DNA of 64,000 nucleotides, taken from positions 1-64,000 of the forward strand of contig CAJOIP010000001.1 in the NCBI GenBank assembly GCA_905234785.1, given 5' to 3'. Made by a program: the position numbers and the translations under genes. The notes under the pieces were generated by a model. It did no database searches. It had not been told where the DNA came from and saw only the letters and a list, made by a program, of their open reading frames with translations. Below are positions 44,297-54,189 of the stretch, piece after piece (position 1 is the first letter of the stretch; each line of letters opens with the position of its first letter). Source of the stretch: an uncultured Eggerthellaceae bacterium (GTDB taxonomy: Bacteria; Actinomycetota; Coriobacteriia; Coriobacteriales; Eggerthellaceae).

Positions 44297-46939
44297 ATGC
44301 CCAAAAAGATTGCAGTCATCGACGGAAACTCGCTCATGCACCGCGCTTATCATGCGGTGCCGCCGACCATGAACGCACCCGACGGCACGCCGACCAACGC
44401 CGTGTTTGGGTTCTGCTCGATGCTGTTCAAGTTCATCGAAATCGCCCAGCCCGACGGCATCGTCTGCGCGTTCGACGCGGGCAAGCCGAAGTTCCGCATG
44501 GAAGCGCTCGAGCAGTACAAGGCCCAGCGCCCGCCGATGGACGACGAGCTGCGCGTGCAATTCCCGATCATGGAAAGCCTGCTGGAATCGATGAACATCC
44601 CGGTCGTGAAGGTGCCGGGTTGGGAAGGCGACGACATCCTGGGCACGGTGGCCGCCCGCGACGAGGCGCGCGGCTACGAGACGCTGCTCGTGTCGGGCGA
44701 CAAGGACGTGAACCAGCTGGTCACCGAGCTCACGCACGTGGTCACCACGAAGAAGGGCATTACCGACGTGGTGATTTACGACCCCGAAACCGTCGAGGAG
44801 AAGTACGGCATCACGCCCGCGCAATTCCCCGACTACCTGGGCTTCATGGGCGACGCGTCCGACAACATCCCCGGCGTGCCCGGCATCGGCCCCAAATCGG
44901 CGCAGAAGCTGTTGGCGCAGTTCGGCTCGATGGAAGGCGTCTACGAGAACCTCGACAGACTGAAGGGCAAGCAGCTGGAAAACATCCGCGACAACAAGGA
45001 CCTCGCGTTCCTGTCGCGCAAGATCGCCACGATCGTGACCGACCTCGATTTCGAGCTCGACGTCGACGAGGTGGCGTGGCCGTCGTTCGACGCGGAAACG
45101 GTGGCGCAGGCGTTCGGCGCCATCCGCTTCAACGCGCACCTCGACAAGCTCATGCGCCTAGCCGGGCAAGAGGGCGCCGTTTCGGCCGTCGACGCCTTCG
45201 AAGTGCAAGAGCCGGTGGAAGGCTCCGAGGCGGCGGTACTCGTGGAAGCGGCGCTGCAGCGCGGCGAACGTGTGAGCGTGGCGTTCACGCGGCCGGCGCA
45301 GGAGTCGCTGTTCGATTCGGGCGTCACGATGGCCGTATCCACGTCAGAGGGCGCGGGCCTGTTCGAAGGTGACGAGGCGGTCAGCCTGTTCGCGCGCATT
45401 GTCAAGGAGGGATCGTTCGCAGCGCACGATGCGAAGGCGGCGCTTCACGAGGCGTATCCGGTCGATTCAGCCGCCGCCGCCGACCTGACCGACGCCGAGG
45501 TGCTGGCCGCCGACCTGTTCGATGTGGCCCTTGCCGCCTATGTGCTCGACTCGTCGGCGGGCAAGTACCCGCTCGACGCGTTGGTCGAAACGCATCTGGG
45601 CGCAGCGCTACCCGACGCGCAAGACGACCGCATCCGCGTTTCTGCGGAAGCCCAGGCTGTTCGCGCTCTCGCCGAGGCGCTGGCCAAGAAGCTGGAAGAC
45701 GACGGCACGGCGAACGTGTACTACGACATAGACTTGCCGCTCGTCGGGCCGCTGACGGTGATCGAGCGCAACGGCGCGCCCATCGACACCTGTGCGCTCG
45801 CCGACCTCGGCGCCAGCACGCAGGAGGAAATCGACGGCTTGAAGGCGCGCATCTACGAGCTCGCCGGCGAGGAGTTCAACATCGATTCGCCCAAGCAGCT
45901 CGGCCACATCCTCTTCGAGGTGCTGGGCATGCCGCACGGCAAGAAGAACCAGCGCGGCTACTCGACCGATGCCCAGGTGCTGAAGAAGCTCGCGGCCGAA
46001 TACGAGCTGCCGGCCGTCGTGCTGCACTACCGCGAGTTCGCGAAGATTAAATCGACCTATATCGACGCGCTGCCGCAAATCGCGCGCCGCTACGACGACG
46101 GCCGCGTGCACACGTCGTTCAACGAGACGGTCACGGCCACCGGGCGCCTGTCGTCTTCCGACCCGAACCTGCAGAACATTCCCGTGCGCACCGATTTCGG
46201 GCGCAAGATCCGCGGATGCTTCGGGCCGCTGAACCCGGCTGCGGGCGATGTGTTCCTGTCAGCCGACTACTCGCAAATCGAGCTGCGCCTGCTCGCGCAC
46301 TTGTCGGGCGATGAGCATCTGGTTGCCGCGTTCAATTCCGGCGCCGATTTCCACGCCTCCACGGCGGCACGTGTGTTCGGCGTGCCGGTCGAAGAGGTCA
46401 CGCCGCAAATGCGCAGCCGCGCGAAGGCCGTGAACTTCGGCATCGTGTACGGCCAGCAGGCGTTCGGCCTGTCGCAGAGCCTCGAGATTCCCATGGCCGA
46501 GGCCAAGGAGATGATCGACCGCTACTTCGAGGCGTACCCCGGCGTGCGCGCATACCTCGACCGCACGGTCGACGAGGCGCGGAGCGCGGGCTATGCCGAG
46601 ACCATGTTCGGCCGCCGGCGCCACATTCCCGAGCTGACGGCGCGTAACGCGGTGCAGCGCGGCTTCGGCGAGCGCACGGCCATGAACCACCCGATGCAGG
46701 GCACGGCCGCCGACATCATCAAGCTCGCCATGAACGAGGTGTCGCGCCGCCTGGTCAGCGACGGCTTCGAGGCGCGCCTGCTCATCCAGGTGCACGACGA
46801 GCTCGACTTCTCGGTTCCCGCCGACGAGATCGAGCGCCTCAGCGCCATGGTGAAAGAGGTCATGGAAGGCGCCGCCGAGCTTTCGGTGCCGCTCATTGCC
46901 GACGTCAGCTACGGCCCAACCTGGGCAGAAGCGCACTAA
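44297..46939 (+). CDS. polA: DNA polymerase I
   Basis: An 880-residue replication and repair polymerase. The N-terminal 5'-3' exonuclease (residues 1-295) has VIDGNSLMHRAYH, WEGDDILGT, VSGDKDVNQL and GDASDNIPGVPGIGPK. The middle domain lacks the DxE exonuclease motifs, so proofreading is probably absent, as in many Gram-positive enzymes. The polymerase domain has TGRLSSSDPNLQNIP, motif A LSADYSQIELR, O-helix RAKAVNFGIVYG (Phe at the ddNTP-discriminating position) and motif C QVHDELDF. GGAAAGGA precedes the ATG. Confidence 0.97.
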   Translation: MPKKIAVIDGNSLMHRAYHAVPPTMNAPDGTPTNAVFGFCSMLFKFIEIAQPDGIVCAFDAGKPKFRMEALEQYKAQRPPMDDELRVQFPIMESLLESMNIPVVKVPGWEGDDILGTVAARDEARGYETLLVSGDKDVNQLVTELTHVVTTKKGITDVVIYDPETVEEKYGITPAQFPDYLGFMGDASDNIPGVPGIGPKSAQKLLAQFGSMEGVYENLDRLKGKQLENIRDNKDLAFLSRKIATIVTDLDFELDVDEVAWPSFDAETVAQAFGAIRFNAHLDKLMRLAGQEGAVSAVDAFEVQEPVEGSEAAVLVEAALQRGERVSVAFTRPAQESLFDSGVTMAVSTSEGAGLFEGDEAVSLFARIVKEGSFAAHDAKAALHEAYPVDSAAAADLTDAEVLAADLFDVALAAYVLDSSAGKYPLDALVETHLGAALPDAQDDRIRVSAEAQAVRALAEALAKKLEDDGTANVYYDIDLPLVGPLTVIERNGAPIDTCALADLGASTQEEIDGLKARIYELAGEEFNIDSPKQLGHILFEVLGMPHGKKNQRGYSTDAQVLKKLAAEYELPAVVLHYREFAKIKSTYIDALPQIARRYDDGRVHTSFNETVTATGRLSSSDPNLQNIPVRTDFGRKIRGCFGPLNPAAGDVFLSADYSQIELRLLAHLSGDEHLVAAFNSGADFHASTAARVFGVPVEEVTPQMRSRAKAVNFGIVYGQQAFGLSQSLEIPMAEAKEMIDRYFEAYPGVRAYLDRTVDEARSAGYAETMFGRRRHIPELTARNAVQRGFGERTAMNHPMQGTAADIIKLAMNEVSRRLVSDGFEARLLIQVHDELDFSVPADEIERLSAMVKEVMEGAAELSVPLIADVSYGPTWAEAH

Positions 46940-46956
46940 ACCAACACATTCCGCAG

Positions 46957-46985
46957 TTGACTCTGCAGTTCACGGCTGATAAAGT
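46957..46985 (+). promoter_or_regulatory. sigma-A promoter of rplU-rpmA
   Basis: TTGACT at 46957-46962, a 17-base spacer and TAAAGT at 46980-46985. This is the best-formed -35/-10 pair seen in the window. Transcription would start near 46992. Confidence 0.65.
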
Positions 46986-46989
46986 ATCG

Positions 46990-47011
46990 GTTTGCGTCTT
47001 TGCACGCAAAC
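46990..47011 (+). promoter_or_regulatory. hairpin at the 5' end of the rplU leader
   Basis: A perfect 8-bp stem (46990-46997 with 47004-47011) and 6-base loop lie at the predicted start of a leader of about 90 bases before rplU. It could stabilise the message or take part in ribosomal-protein autoregulation, as known for L21 leaders in other bacteria. The match to any known leader family was not tested. Confidence 0.4.
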
Positions 47012-47084
47012 GCACAGATGGCGCGTCCCACCCATACGTGTCGTCGTGTTAGAAATGCTTTAGGCACAGCTAAGGAGAAAGCAT

Positions 47085-47441
47085 ATGTACGCAGTAGTTA
47101 AAACGGGTGGCAAGCAGTACAAGGTCGCTCCGGGCGACGTCATCGAGATCGAGAAGCTCGATGTCGAGGAAGGCGCCGAAGTCGAACTGCCGGTCATTTT
47201 CGTGGCCGACGGCGACAAGATCGAGGCCGACCCCGAGAAGGCTGCAGCCACGAAGGTAACCGCCAAGGTTCTCGCCCAGTTCAAGGGTAAGAAGCAGCTC
47301 GTCTTCAAGTTCAAGAAGCGCAAGGGCTACAAGAAGCTGAACGGCCATCGCCAGCAGCTCACCCGCGTCCGCATCATGTCCGTGGGCGGCGAGAAGTGGT
47401 CCAAGCCGGCCAAGAAGGCCGAAAAGGCCGATGAGGAATAG
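47085..47441 (+). CDS. rplU: 50S ribosomal protein L21
   Basis: A 118-residue 23S rRNA-binding protein: YAVVKTGGKQYKV at the N terminus, ADGDKIEADP, then KKRKGYKKLNGHRQQLTRVRI, and a Lys/Glu-rich tail longer than the usual L21. AAGGAGAAAGC precedes the ATG. rpmA follows after 12 bases in the standard rplU-rpmA-obg order. Confidence 0.98.
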   Translation: MYAVVKTGGKQYKVAPGDVIEIEKLDVEEGAEVELPVIFVADGDKIEADPEKAAATKVTAKVLAQFKGKKQLVFKFKKRKGYKKLNGHRQQLTRVRIMSVGGEKWSKPAKKAEKADEE

Positions 47442-47453
47442 GAGGGGAGAAAC

Positions 47454-47711
47454 ATGGCACATAAGAAGGGTCTTGGTTCATCCCGTAACGGCCGCGATTC
47501 CCACGCACAGCGACTGGGCGTGAAGAAGTTCGCCGGCGAGTACGTGAAGGCTGGCAACATCATCGTGCGCCAGCGCGGCACGAAGTTCCATCCCGGCGAG
47601 AATGTCGGCCGCGGCAAGGACGACACGCTGTTCGCGAAGTGCGACGGCCACCTGGTGTTCACCAAGGGCATGAAGCGCCGCATCCACGTTCGCCCGCTCG
47701 AGGTGGATTAG
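47454..47711 (+). CDS. rpmA: 50S ribosomal protein L27
   Basis: An 85-residue protein of the peptidyl-transferase region: [37 protein letters not shown], and FTKGMKRR. The N terminus begins directly with AHKKG, so there is no Firmicutes-type cleaved presequence. GGAGGGGAGAAAC precedes the ATG. A hairpin terminator lies between this gene and obg. Confidence 0.98.
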   Translation: MAHKKGLGSSRNGRDSHAQRLGVKKFAGEYVKAGNIIVRQRGTKFHPGENVGRGKDDTLFAKCDGHLVFTKGMKRRIHVRPLEVD

Positions 47712-47749
47712 GCATAAAGCCTAACGGCGACAACATCGTACGTTACCGG

Positions 47750-47782
47750 GCGCCCTCTGCTAGCCAGGGGGCGCTTTCGTTT
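47750..47782 (+). terminator. hairpin terminator after rpmA
   Basis: A 10-bp stem (47750-47759 with 47765-47774, one G-T pair), loop CTAGC and TTTCGTTT follow the rplU-rpmA pair, probably lowering readthrough into obg. Confidence 0.75.
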
Positions 47783-47787
47783 AGAAT
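47782..47787 (+). promoter_or_regulatory. candidate -10 element of obg, near-leaderless
   Basis: TAGAAT ends 9 bases before the obg ATG, right after the terminator, and the ATG has no Shine-Dalgarno sequence. A leaderless or near-leaderless message is possible; the -35 would overlap the terminator hairpin and is not clear. Confidence 0.4.
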
Positions 47788-47790
47788 TGA

Positions 47791-49192
<1,402 letters not shown>

Positions 49193-49194
<2 letters not shown>

Positions 49195-49227
49195 ATGTGC
49201 CATGAGGGTACCCTTCGTGGCACATTT
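49193..49227 (+). terminator. hairpin between obg and proB
   Basis: A 10-bp perfect stem (49193-49202 with 49218-49227) encloses the palindrome AGGGTACCCT. It overlaps the obg stop codon and precedes the proB ribosome site; the right arm ends in ATTT. It may terminate or modulate transcription. Confidence 0.6.
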
Positions 49228-49244
49228 GCAGGACTGGAGGAACG

Positions 49245-50360
49245 ATGAAACGCTTGGTGGTGAAAATCGGTTCGTCGACGCTGACGACGGGCGAGGGGCG
49301 CATCGACCATGAGTACCTCGAGTCGTTCGCGCAGCAGGTGGAAGCCGTGCGCGCACAGGGGTGGCAGGTCGTCATCGTGTCGTCGGGCGCCATCGCGTGC
49401 GGGCTCGAGCGGCTCGGCATGTCGGGCAAACGCCCCGACGATATGCCCACGCTGCAGGCTGCGGCGTCGGTGGGCCAAGGGCTGTTCGCCAGCGCCTGGG
49501 GCGATGCGTTCGCCAACCACGGCATGGTCACGTCGCTCGTGCTGCTGACGCGGCGTGACACGGCCGACCGCACGGCGTACCTGCACGCGCGCGACACGCT
49601 CGAGCGCTTGCTCAGCTTGGGCGTGGTTCCCATCGTGAACGAGAACGACACGGTGTCGGTCGAGCAGATCCGCTTCGGCGACAACGACACGCTCGGCGCG
49701 CTCGTGGCATGCCTCATCAGCGCCGACCTCGCCATCATCCTTTCCGATATCGACGGTTTGTACGACGCAAATCCGGCGAAGGACCCGAACGCGAAGCTCA
49801 TCCGGCGCATCGACCACATTAGCCAGGAGATCGTCGGCGCCGCGGGCGACGCGGGTTCGGCCATGGGGTCGGGCGGAATGGTCACCAAGGTGAAGGCGGC
49901 GCGCGTGCTCGGCGTGGCGGGAATTCCGCTCGTCATCTGCGCGGGCAGGCGCGAGAACGCCATTGTCGACGCGGCAGCCGGCAACGAGGTCGGTAGCCTG
50001 TTCACGGCGGAAGGCGTCGCGCACGAAATCACCCCGCGCAAGCTGTGGATAGCGCTCGGCGACTCGTCGCGCGGTTCCATCACGGTCGACGCTGGCGCCA
50101 AGCAGGCGCTGCAGCGCAAGGGCAGCTCGCTTCTGGTCGTGGGCGTCGCCGCGGTCGACGGCGATTTCGAGAACGGCGACATCGTCGATATCCTCGACGA
50201 ATCAGGTTACCTGTTCGCACGCGGCCGGGCGGCATTCAGCCGCGACGAGGCCGAGCTGGCGCTGGGCCGCACGCGCGACGAGCTTTCCCGCAACCGCCTG
50301 CTGGCGGAAATGGCCGAAAAGCCGCTCGTTCACCGCGACGACCTCGTGATATTCGAATAG
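49245..50360 (+). CDS. proB: glutamate 5-kinase
   Basis: A 371-residue enzyme, first step of proline synthesis from glutamate. The amino-acid kinase domain (LVVKIGSSTLT, VIVSSGAIACG, PIVNENDTVS, FGDNDTLGALVA, LSDIDGLYDANP, GSGGMVTKVKAA) is followed by a C-terminal PUA domain (residues about 275-355, GSITVDAGAKQAL). TGGAGGA precedes the ATG. The partner gene proA is not downstream in the same direction but faces it; the 217-base gap is filled by palindromic repeat sequence. Confidence 0.96.
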   Translation: MKRLVVKIGSSTLTTGEGRIDHEYLESFAQQVEAVRAQGWQVVIVSSGAIACGLERLGMSGKRPDDMPTLQAAASVGQGLFASAWGDAFANHGMVTSLVLLTRRDTADRTAYLHARDTLERLLSLGVVPIVNENDTVSVEQIRFGDNDTLGALVACLISADLAIILSDIDGLYDANPAKDPNAKLIRRIDHISQEIVGAAGDAGSAMGSGGMVTKVKAARVLGVAGIPLVICAGRRENAIVDAAAGNEVGSLFTAEGVAHEITPRKLWIALGDSSRGSITVDAGAKQALQRKGSSLLVVGVAAVDGDFENGDIVDILDESGYLFARGRAAFSRDEAELALGRTRDELSRNRLLAEMAEKPLVHRDDLVIFE

Positions 50361-50577
50361 AAGAAGGCCGCAGGTTTCGTTAACCCCGCAAGGGCGCATG
50401 CGCGGCAGCGCACAATTTCGAACAGAAGAAGGCTGCGGGTCCCGACAACCCCGTAGGGGCGCACTCCGTGCGCCCGCGCCCGAAGGGCGCATGCGCGACA
50501 GCGCATAATTTCGAATTGAAACGTGCCACCTTCGGCGGCGGGCGCACGGAGTGCGCCCCTACGGCTAACCTAAAGCG
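50361..50577. repeat. repeat-filled gap between convergent proB and proA, with 25-bp inverted repeat
   Basis: Two near-identical segments follow each other (AGAAGAAGGC, GCGCATGCGCG-CAGCGCA, AATTTCGAA). Perfect 25-bp arms at 50451-50475 and 50540-50564 (CCGTAGGGGCGCACTCCGTG, then CGCCC) bound a 114-base element. The same arm sequence occurs inside nadD (52784) and inside the transketolase gene (62202). It can fold in both transcripts and probably helps end both genes. Confidence 0.88.
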
Positions 50578-51864
50578 TTACAGATCGCGGTGGGTGAAGG
50601 TGCGCTTGCCGGTGGCGTAATCGCCGACGATGTGCCCGTGGCCTTCGAGCAGGTACTTGTACGTGACCAGGCCCTCCAAGCCCACAGGCCCGCGGGCGTG
50701 CACCTTCGCGGTGGAAATGCCCACCTCGGCGCCGAAGCCGTAGCGGAACCCATCGGCGAAGCGCGTCGAGCAATTGCGGTACACGCCGGCTGAATCGACC
50801 AAGCGCATGAACAGAGCCGCAGCCTCGTCGTCCTCGGTGATGATGCAGTCGGTGTGGTGCGAGCCATGCGCGTTCACGAATGCGCACGCTTGCGCCAAGT
50901 CGTCGACGAGGGCGACGGAAAGGGTGCATTCCAGGTACTCGCGGAAGTCGGCGACTTCAACGGCTTCCCATGGGCAGCTGTCCCCGAACAGCGCGCCCGC
51001 CTCGTCCGTTGCGCGGACGCCCACGCCTGCCGCGGCAAGCGCCGCTCCCAGCTCGGGCAAGAACGCCGGCGCCGCCGCGCGCGCCACCAGGATGGTTTCC
51101 ACCGCATTGCATGCCGCCGGGTACTGGGTCTTGGCGTCCACGATGACGCGGCATGCCAAATCGAAGTCGGCGGCGGCGTCCACGTAGATGTGGCAGATGC
51201 CGTCCGCATGCCCCATGACGGGGATCTTCGTGTGGTCCATGATGTAGCGCACGAACGCGTTCGACCCGCGTGGGATGAGCAAGTCGACGCAGTCGTCGCA
51301 GGACAAAAGCTCGTCGATTTCGGCATGCGCTTCGACTTGCAGGAGGCAGGCCTCGGGCAACCCGGCTTCGACGGCGGCATCGTGAATGATCCCGAACAGC
51401 GCGCGGTTCGTCTCGGCCGTCTCGCTGCCGCCCTTCAGCACTGCGCAATTGCCGCTCTTCAGGCACAGCGTGGAAATCTGCACGAGCGCATCGGGCCGCG
51501 CCTCGAAGATGACGCCGATCACGCCGATGGGGCACGTCACGCGCCGAAGCACCAGGCCCTCGTCGAGCTCGCGCAAAAGCGTCGTTCGGCCGGTGGGGTC
51601 GGGCAGGCCCACAAGCTGGCGGATGCCCGCCAGCACGTCTTCGAGCTTGTGCTCGTCGAAGCGCAGGCGCTGCACGATGCTTTGCGCCACGCCCGATTCC
51701 TCGGCGGCGGCCAGGTCGCGCGCGTTCGCCTCGAACACCTCGTCGGCTTTGGCGGCCAGCGCCTGGGCTACCGCCTCGAGCGCCGCATCGCGCTTCTCGC
51801 GCGGCGCGGACGCCAGGTACGGCGCCGCCATCTTCATCTTCAGGACGTCTTCTCGCACGGTCAT
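50578..51864 (-). CDS. proA: gamma-glutamyl phosphate reductase
   Basis: A 428-residue NADPH-dependent enzyme, second step of proline synthesis. CPIGVIGVIFEARPDA, LKGGSE, LIPRGSNAFVRYIM, YPAACNAVETILV (catalytic Cys), HHTDCIITED and GAEVGISTAKVHARGPVGLEGL are the family signatures. AAAGGA precedes the ATG. It is convergent with proB, so the two enzymes of one pathway are made from opposing transcripts. Confidence 0.96.
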   Translation of the reverse strand: MTVREDVLKMKMAAPYLASAPREKRDAALEAVAQALAAKADEVFEANARDLAAAEESGVAQSIVQRLRFDEHKLEDVLAGIRQLVGLPDPTGRTTLLRELDEGLVLRRVTCPIGVIGVIFEARPDALVQISTLCLKSGNCAVLKGGSETAETNRALFGIIHDAAVEAGLPEACLLQVEAHAEIDELLSCDDCVDLLIPRGSNAFVRYIMDHTKIPVMGHADGICHIYVDAAADFDLACRVIVDAKTQYPAACNAVETILVARAAAPAFLPELGAALAAAGVGVRATDEAGALFGDSCPWEAVEVADFREYLECTLSVALVDDLAQACAFVNAHGSHHTDCIITEDDEAAALFMRLVDSAGVYRNCSTRFADGFRYGFGAEVGISTAKVHARGPVGLEGLVTYKYLLEGHGHIVGDYATGKRTFTHRDL

Positions 51865-51981
51865 GGCCGGTCCTTTCGTTTGGCATTTCGGTCATTCTAC
51901 CGCACGCATCATGGACTTCGGGTGGTGGCCGGTTTTTCGCGGCGCCCATCTCTGCGATAATCACTACAGCTCATAGTATCT

Positions 51982-52111
51982 GTCATCCTGAGCGAAGCGC
52001 CAAAGGCGCGTAGTCGAAGGATCCCGGGCTCTGCCCGCTCAACCCGGGTAGCACGGGCAGAGCCCGAGATCCTTCGACTCCGGCGGCTGCGCCGCCTTCG
52101 CTCAGGATGAC
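51982..52111. repeat. 130-bp dispersed palindromic element (GTCATCCTGAGCG type)
   Basis: The outer arms GTCATCCTGAGCGAAG and CTTCGCTCAGGATGAC enclose nested complementary pieces (TAGTCGAAGGATC with GATCCTTCGACT; CGGGCTCTGCCCG with CGGGCAGAGCCCG). It lies in the divergent promoter gap between proA and nadD and ends 36 bases before nadD. It shares its ends with the element at 38245 and the minisatellite unit. Confidence 0.88.
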
Positions 52112-52147
52112 ATTGAAATTGATTATCAGGAAACGAGGCAAGGGCTT

Positions 52148-53500
52148 TTGGCGGTTATCAGCGAGCGATTCGACAGCTTGGGGGCAGGCGGCGCCCCGGC
52201 GAAGCTCGGGCTCATGGGCGGCACGTTCGACCCGATTCACAACGGGCACTTGCGCGTGGCCGAGGAAATGCGAGAGGCGCTCGACCTCGACGCCGTGCTG
52301 TTCATCCCCACGGGTGCGCCGGTGTTCAAGCGCGACCAAAACGTGACCGACCCCGAGGTGCGCTTCGCGAACGTGCGCGCGGCGGTGGCGGGCAACCCGC
52401 ATTTCGACGTCAGCCGCATCGAGATCGACCGCGAAGGTGACACGTTCACGGTCGACACGCTGCGCCAACTGCGCGAGCACTACCCCGAAAACGTCGAGTT
52501 CTACTTCATCGTCGGCTCCGACACGGCGGCGACGGTGGGGAAGTGGAAGGGCCGCGAGGAAATCGCGCAACTGGCGCACCTCGCCGTGGCGGTGGGCAGG
52601 CCCGGATCGGCCGACGCCGACGCGCTGCGCGAGGCGGTCATGGCTGCCGGCCCCTTCCAGTTGCACCTCGTGCGCGTGAGCGTCCTGGAAATCTCCTCAA
52701 CCGACATCCGCGAGCGCCTGGCGCAGGGAAAGTCGATTCGCTATTTCGTACCGGAGTCCATTGGAAAGAATCTTGCAGGTTATCCCGTAGGGGCGCACTC
52801 CGGGCGCCCGGAGTGCGCCGCTTCGGGAAAACCAGAGTCAGAAGACCCGCTTTCCAAGGCCTTCTTCAACGCGCGCAAAGCCGAGCTTGAGAAGCGCGTG
52901 TCCCCGAAGCGCTTCCAGCACAGCCTGGGCGTGTCGGACACGTGCGTTCAGCTGGCGAAGGAATACGGCCTCGACGTGAAGAAGGCGCGCTTGGCCGGCT
53001 TGCTTCACGATTGGGACAAAGGCTACGACGACGACCAGGCGCGCGCCCGCGTGCGCGAGCTTCACATGGAAGACGAGATCGACCCGTACATCGTCGAGCA
53101 GATGCCCGGCGTGCTTCATGGCATTACGGCGGCCCGCGCACTGGGGCAGGAGCTCCCGGGCATCCCCGCCGACATCTTGCAGGCCATCAGCCGCCACACC
53201 ACGGCGGCGCCCGACATGTCGCCGCTCGACATGGCGCTGTACATCGCCGACGCCATCGAACCGAACCGCCAGTTCGGGCGCATCGACGAGCTGCGGGCGG
53301 CCGTGGGTAGGGAAACGCTCGAGGAGCTGTACTTCCAAACCTATGAATATTGGGTTTTTCTGCTGTTCGAGCGCCGCAAGCCCTTGCACCCCGATACGAT
53401 AGCCATCTGGAACGCCTACACCGCGCGGCACCCCCGCAAGGGCAAGCGCGGCAACGGCGACGGCTCGGTTTCGGGCAAGAAGCACAAAGGAAAGAAATAA
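52148..53500 (+). CDS. nadD: fusion of nicotinate-nucleotide adenylyltransferase (NadD) and YqeK-type HD hydrolase
   Basis: A 450-residue protein. The N-terminal NadD domain (residues about 15-210: LGLMGGTFDPIHNGHL, FIPTGAPVFK, SRIEIDREGDTFTVDTL, ISSTDIRERL, YFVPESI) makes deamido-NAD. The C-terminal HD domain (about 245-420: RFQHSLGVSDTCVQLA, LAGLLHDWDKGY, ISRHTTA, DMALYIADAIEPNR) is the YqeK Ap4A hydrolase family, usually a separate downstream gene. The linker (about 212-240) contains a palindromic repeat encoding VGAHSGRPECA. The start is TTG at 52148 with GAGGCAAGGG upstream; no ATG fits before the catalytic loop. rsfS follows after 3 bases. Confidence 0.93.
   Translation: MAVISERFDSLGAGGAPAKLGLMGGTFDPIHNGHLRVAEEMREALDLDAVLFIPTGAPVFKRDQNVTDPEVRFANVRAAVAGNPHFDVSRIEIDREGDTFTVDTLRQLREHYPENVEFYFIVGSDTAATVGKWKGREEIAQLAHLAVAVGRPGSADADALREAVMAAGPFQLHLVRVSVLEISSTDIRERLAQGKSIRYFVPESIGKNLAGYPVGAHSGRPECAASGKPESEDPLSKAFFNARKAELEKRVSPKRFQHSLGVSDTCVQLAKEYGLDVKKARLAGLLHDWDKGYDDDQARARVRELHMEDEIDPYIVEQMPGVLHGITAARALGQELPGIPADILQAISRHTTAAPDMSPLDMALYIADAIEPNRQFGRIDELRAAVGRETLEELYFQTYEYWVFLLFERRKPLHPDTIAIWNAYTARHPRKGKRGNGDGSVSGKKHKGKK
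52784..52819. repeat. palindromic repeat inside the nadD-yqeK linker
   Basis: CCCGTAGGGGCGCACTCCGG is followed by a complementary half: 52792-52819 is a perfect 28-bp palindrome without loop. The first 18 or so bases match the arms of the proB-proA element. It is read in frame and adds a Gly/Ser/Pro-rich piece to the linker. Confidence 0.88.
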
Positions 53501-53503
53501 GAC

Positions 53504-53971
53504 ATGACCGAAAACGCAACATCGAAAGACATGGCAATCGTCGCGGCCCGCGCGGCCGACGAGAAGAAGGCGACCGACATCGTCGTGCAGAACGTCGGCG
53601 AGCTTATCAGCGTGACCGAGTACTTCGTCATCGTGACCGCCGCCAACAGCCGACAGGTCAGCGCCATCATCGACGAGATCGAGGAACAGGAACGCGAGCA
53701 GCTCGGCATGAAGCCGCTGCACCGCGAGGAGACGCGCGACGGCTCGTGGGAGCTGCTCGACTACGGCAGCGTCGTCGTGCACGTGTTCCAGCCCGAAACG
53801 CGCGAGTTCTATCGCCTGGAAGCCTTGTGGAACGATGCCCCGGTCATGGATCTGGCTGCCGAGGCGGGCATCACCGACGCCGTGTACTCCGACCGCATCG
53901 CCGCGCTGCTCGGCGACCGCGAGGCAGGCGCCGAGCTGGAAGAGAGCCGCCAAGAACAACCGGAAGAATAA
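53504..53971 (+). CDS. rsfS: ribosomal silencing factor RsfS
   Basis: A 155-residue protein that binds L14 and blocks 50S-30S joining in starvation. IVAARAADEKKATDIVVQNVGEL, TEYFVIVTAANSRQVSAI, EETRDGSWELLDYGSVVVHVF and REFYRLEALWNDAP are the DUF143 family features; an acidic tail of about 35 residues follows. It begins 3 bases after nadD-yqeK and is surely co-transcribed with it, the usual arrangement. Confidence 0.96.
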   Translation: MTENATSKDMAIVAARAADEKKATDIVVQNVGELISVTEYFVIVTAANSRQVSAIIDEIEEQEREQLGMKPLHREETRDGSWELLDYGSVVVHVFQPETREFYRLEALWNDAPVMDLAAEAGITDAVYSDRIAALLGDREAGAELEESRQEQPEE

Positions 53972-53982
53972 CGCACGGGAGC

Positions 53983-54067
53983 GATGCACGGGAGGGGGGC
54001 TACTGCATCATTTTGCAGGGAGGCTTCCATATGCCAAAATGATGCAGTAGCCCCCCTCCCGTGCATC
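53983..54067. repeat. perfect 33-bp inverted repeat (GATGCA-GGAGGGG family)
   Basis: The arms 53983-54015 and 54035-54067 are exact complements with a 19-base centre. It begins 11 bases after rsfS and can form a long RNA hairpin, so it probably separates rsfS from the regulator gene. The outer sequence GATGCACGGGAGGGGGGC resembles the elements at 40464 and 41613. Confidence 0.9.
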
Positions 54068-54189
54068 ATTCCGCAAGCAGTTGTGGGTGTTCGGCTGCGA
54101 ATCGCATATCTGGCAGCTTGCGCAGCGCGCGTTTCGTCCGTTACGATTAAGCTGACCAAAGCCTGAGTATTCCGCAAAAAGGAACGCTC

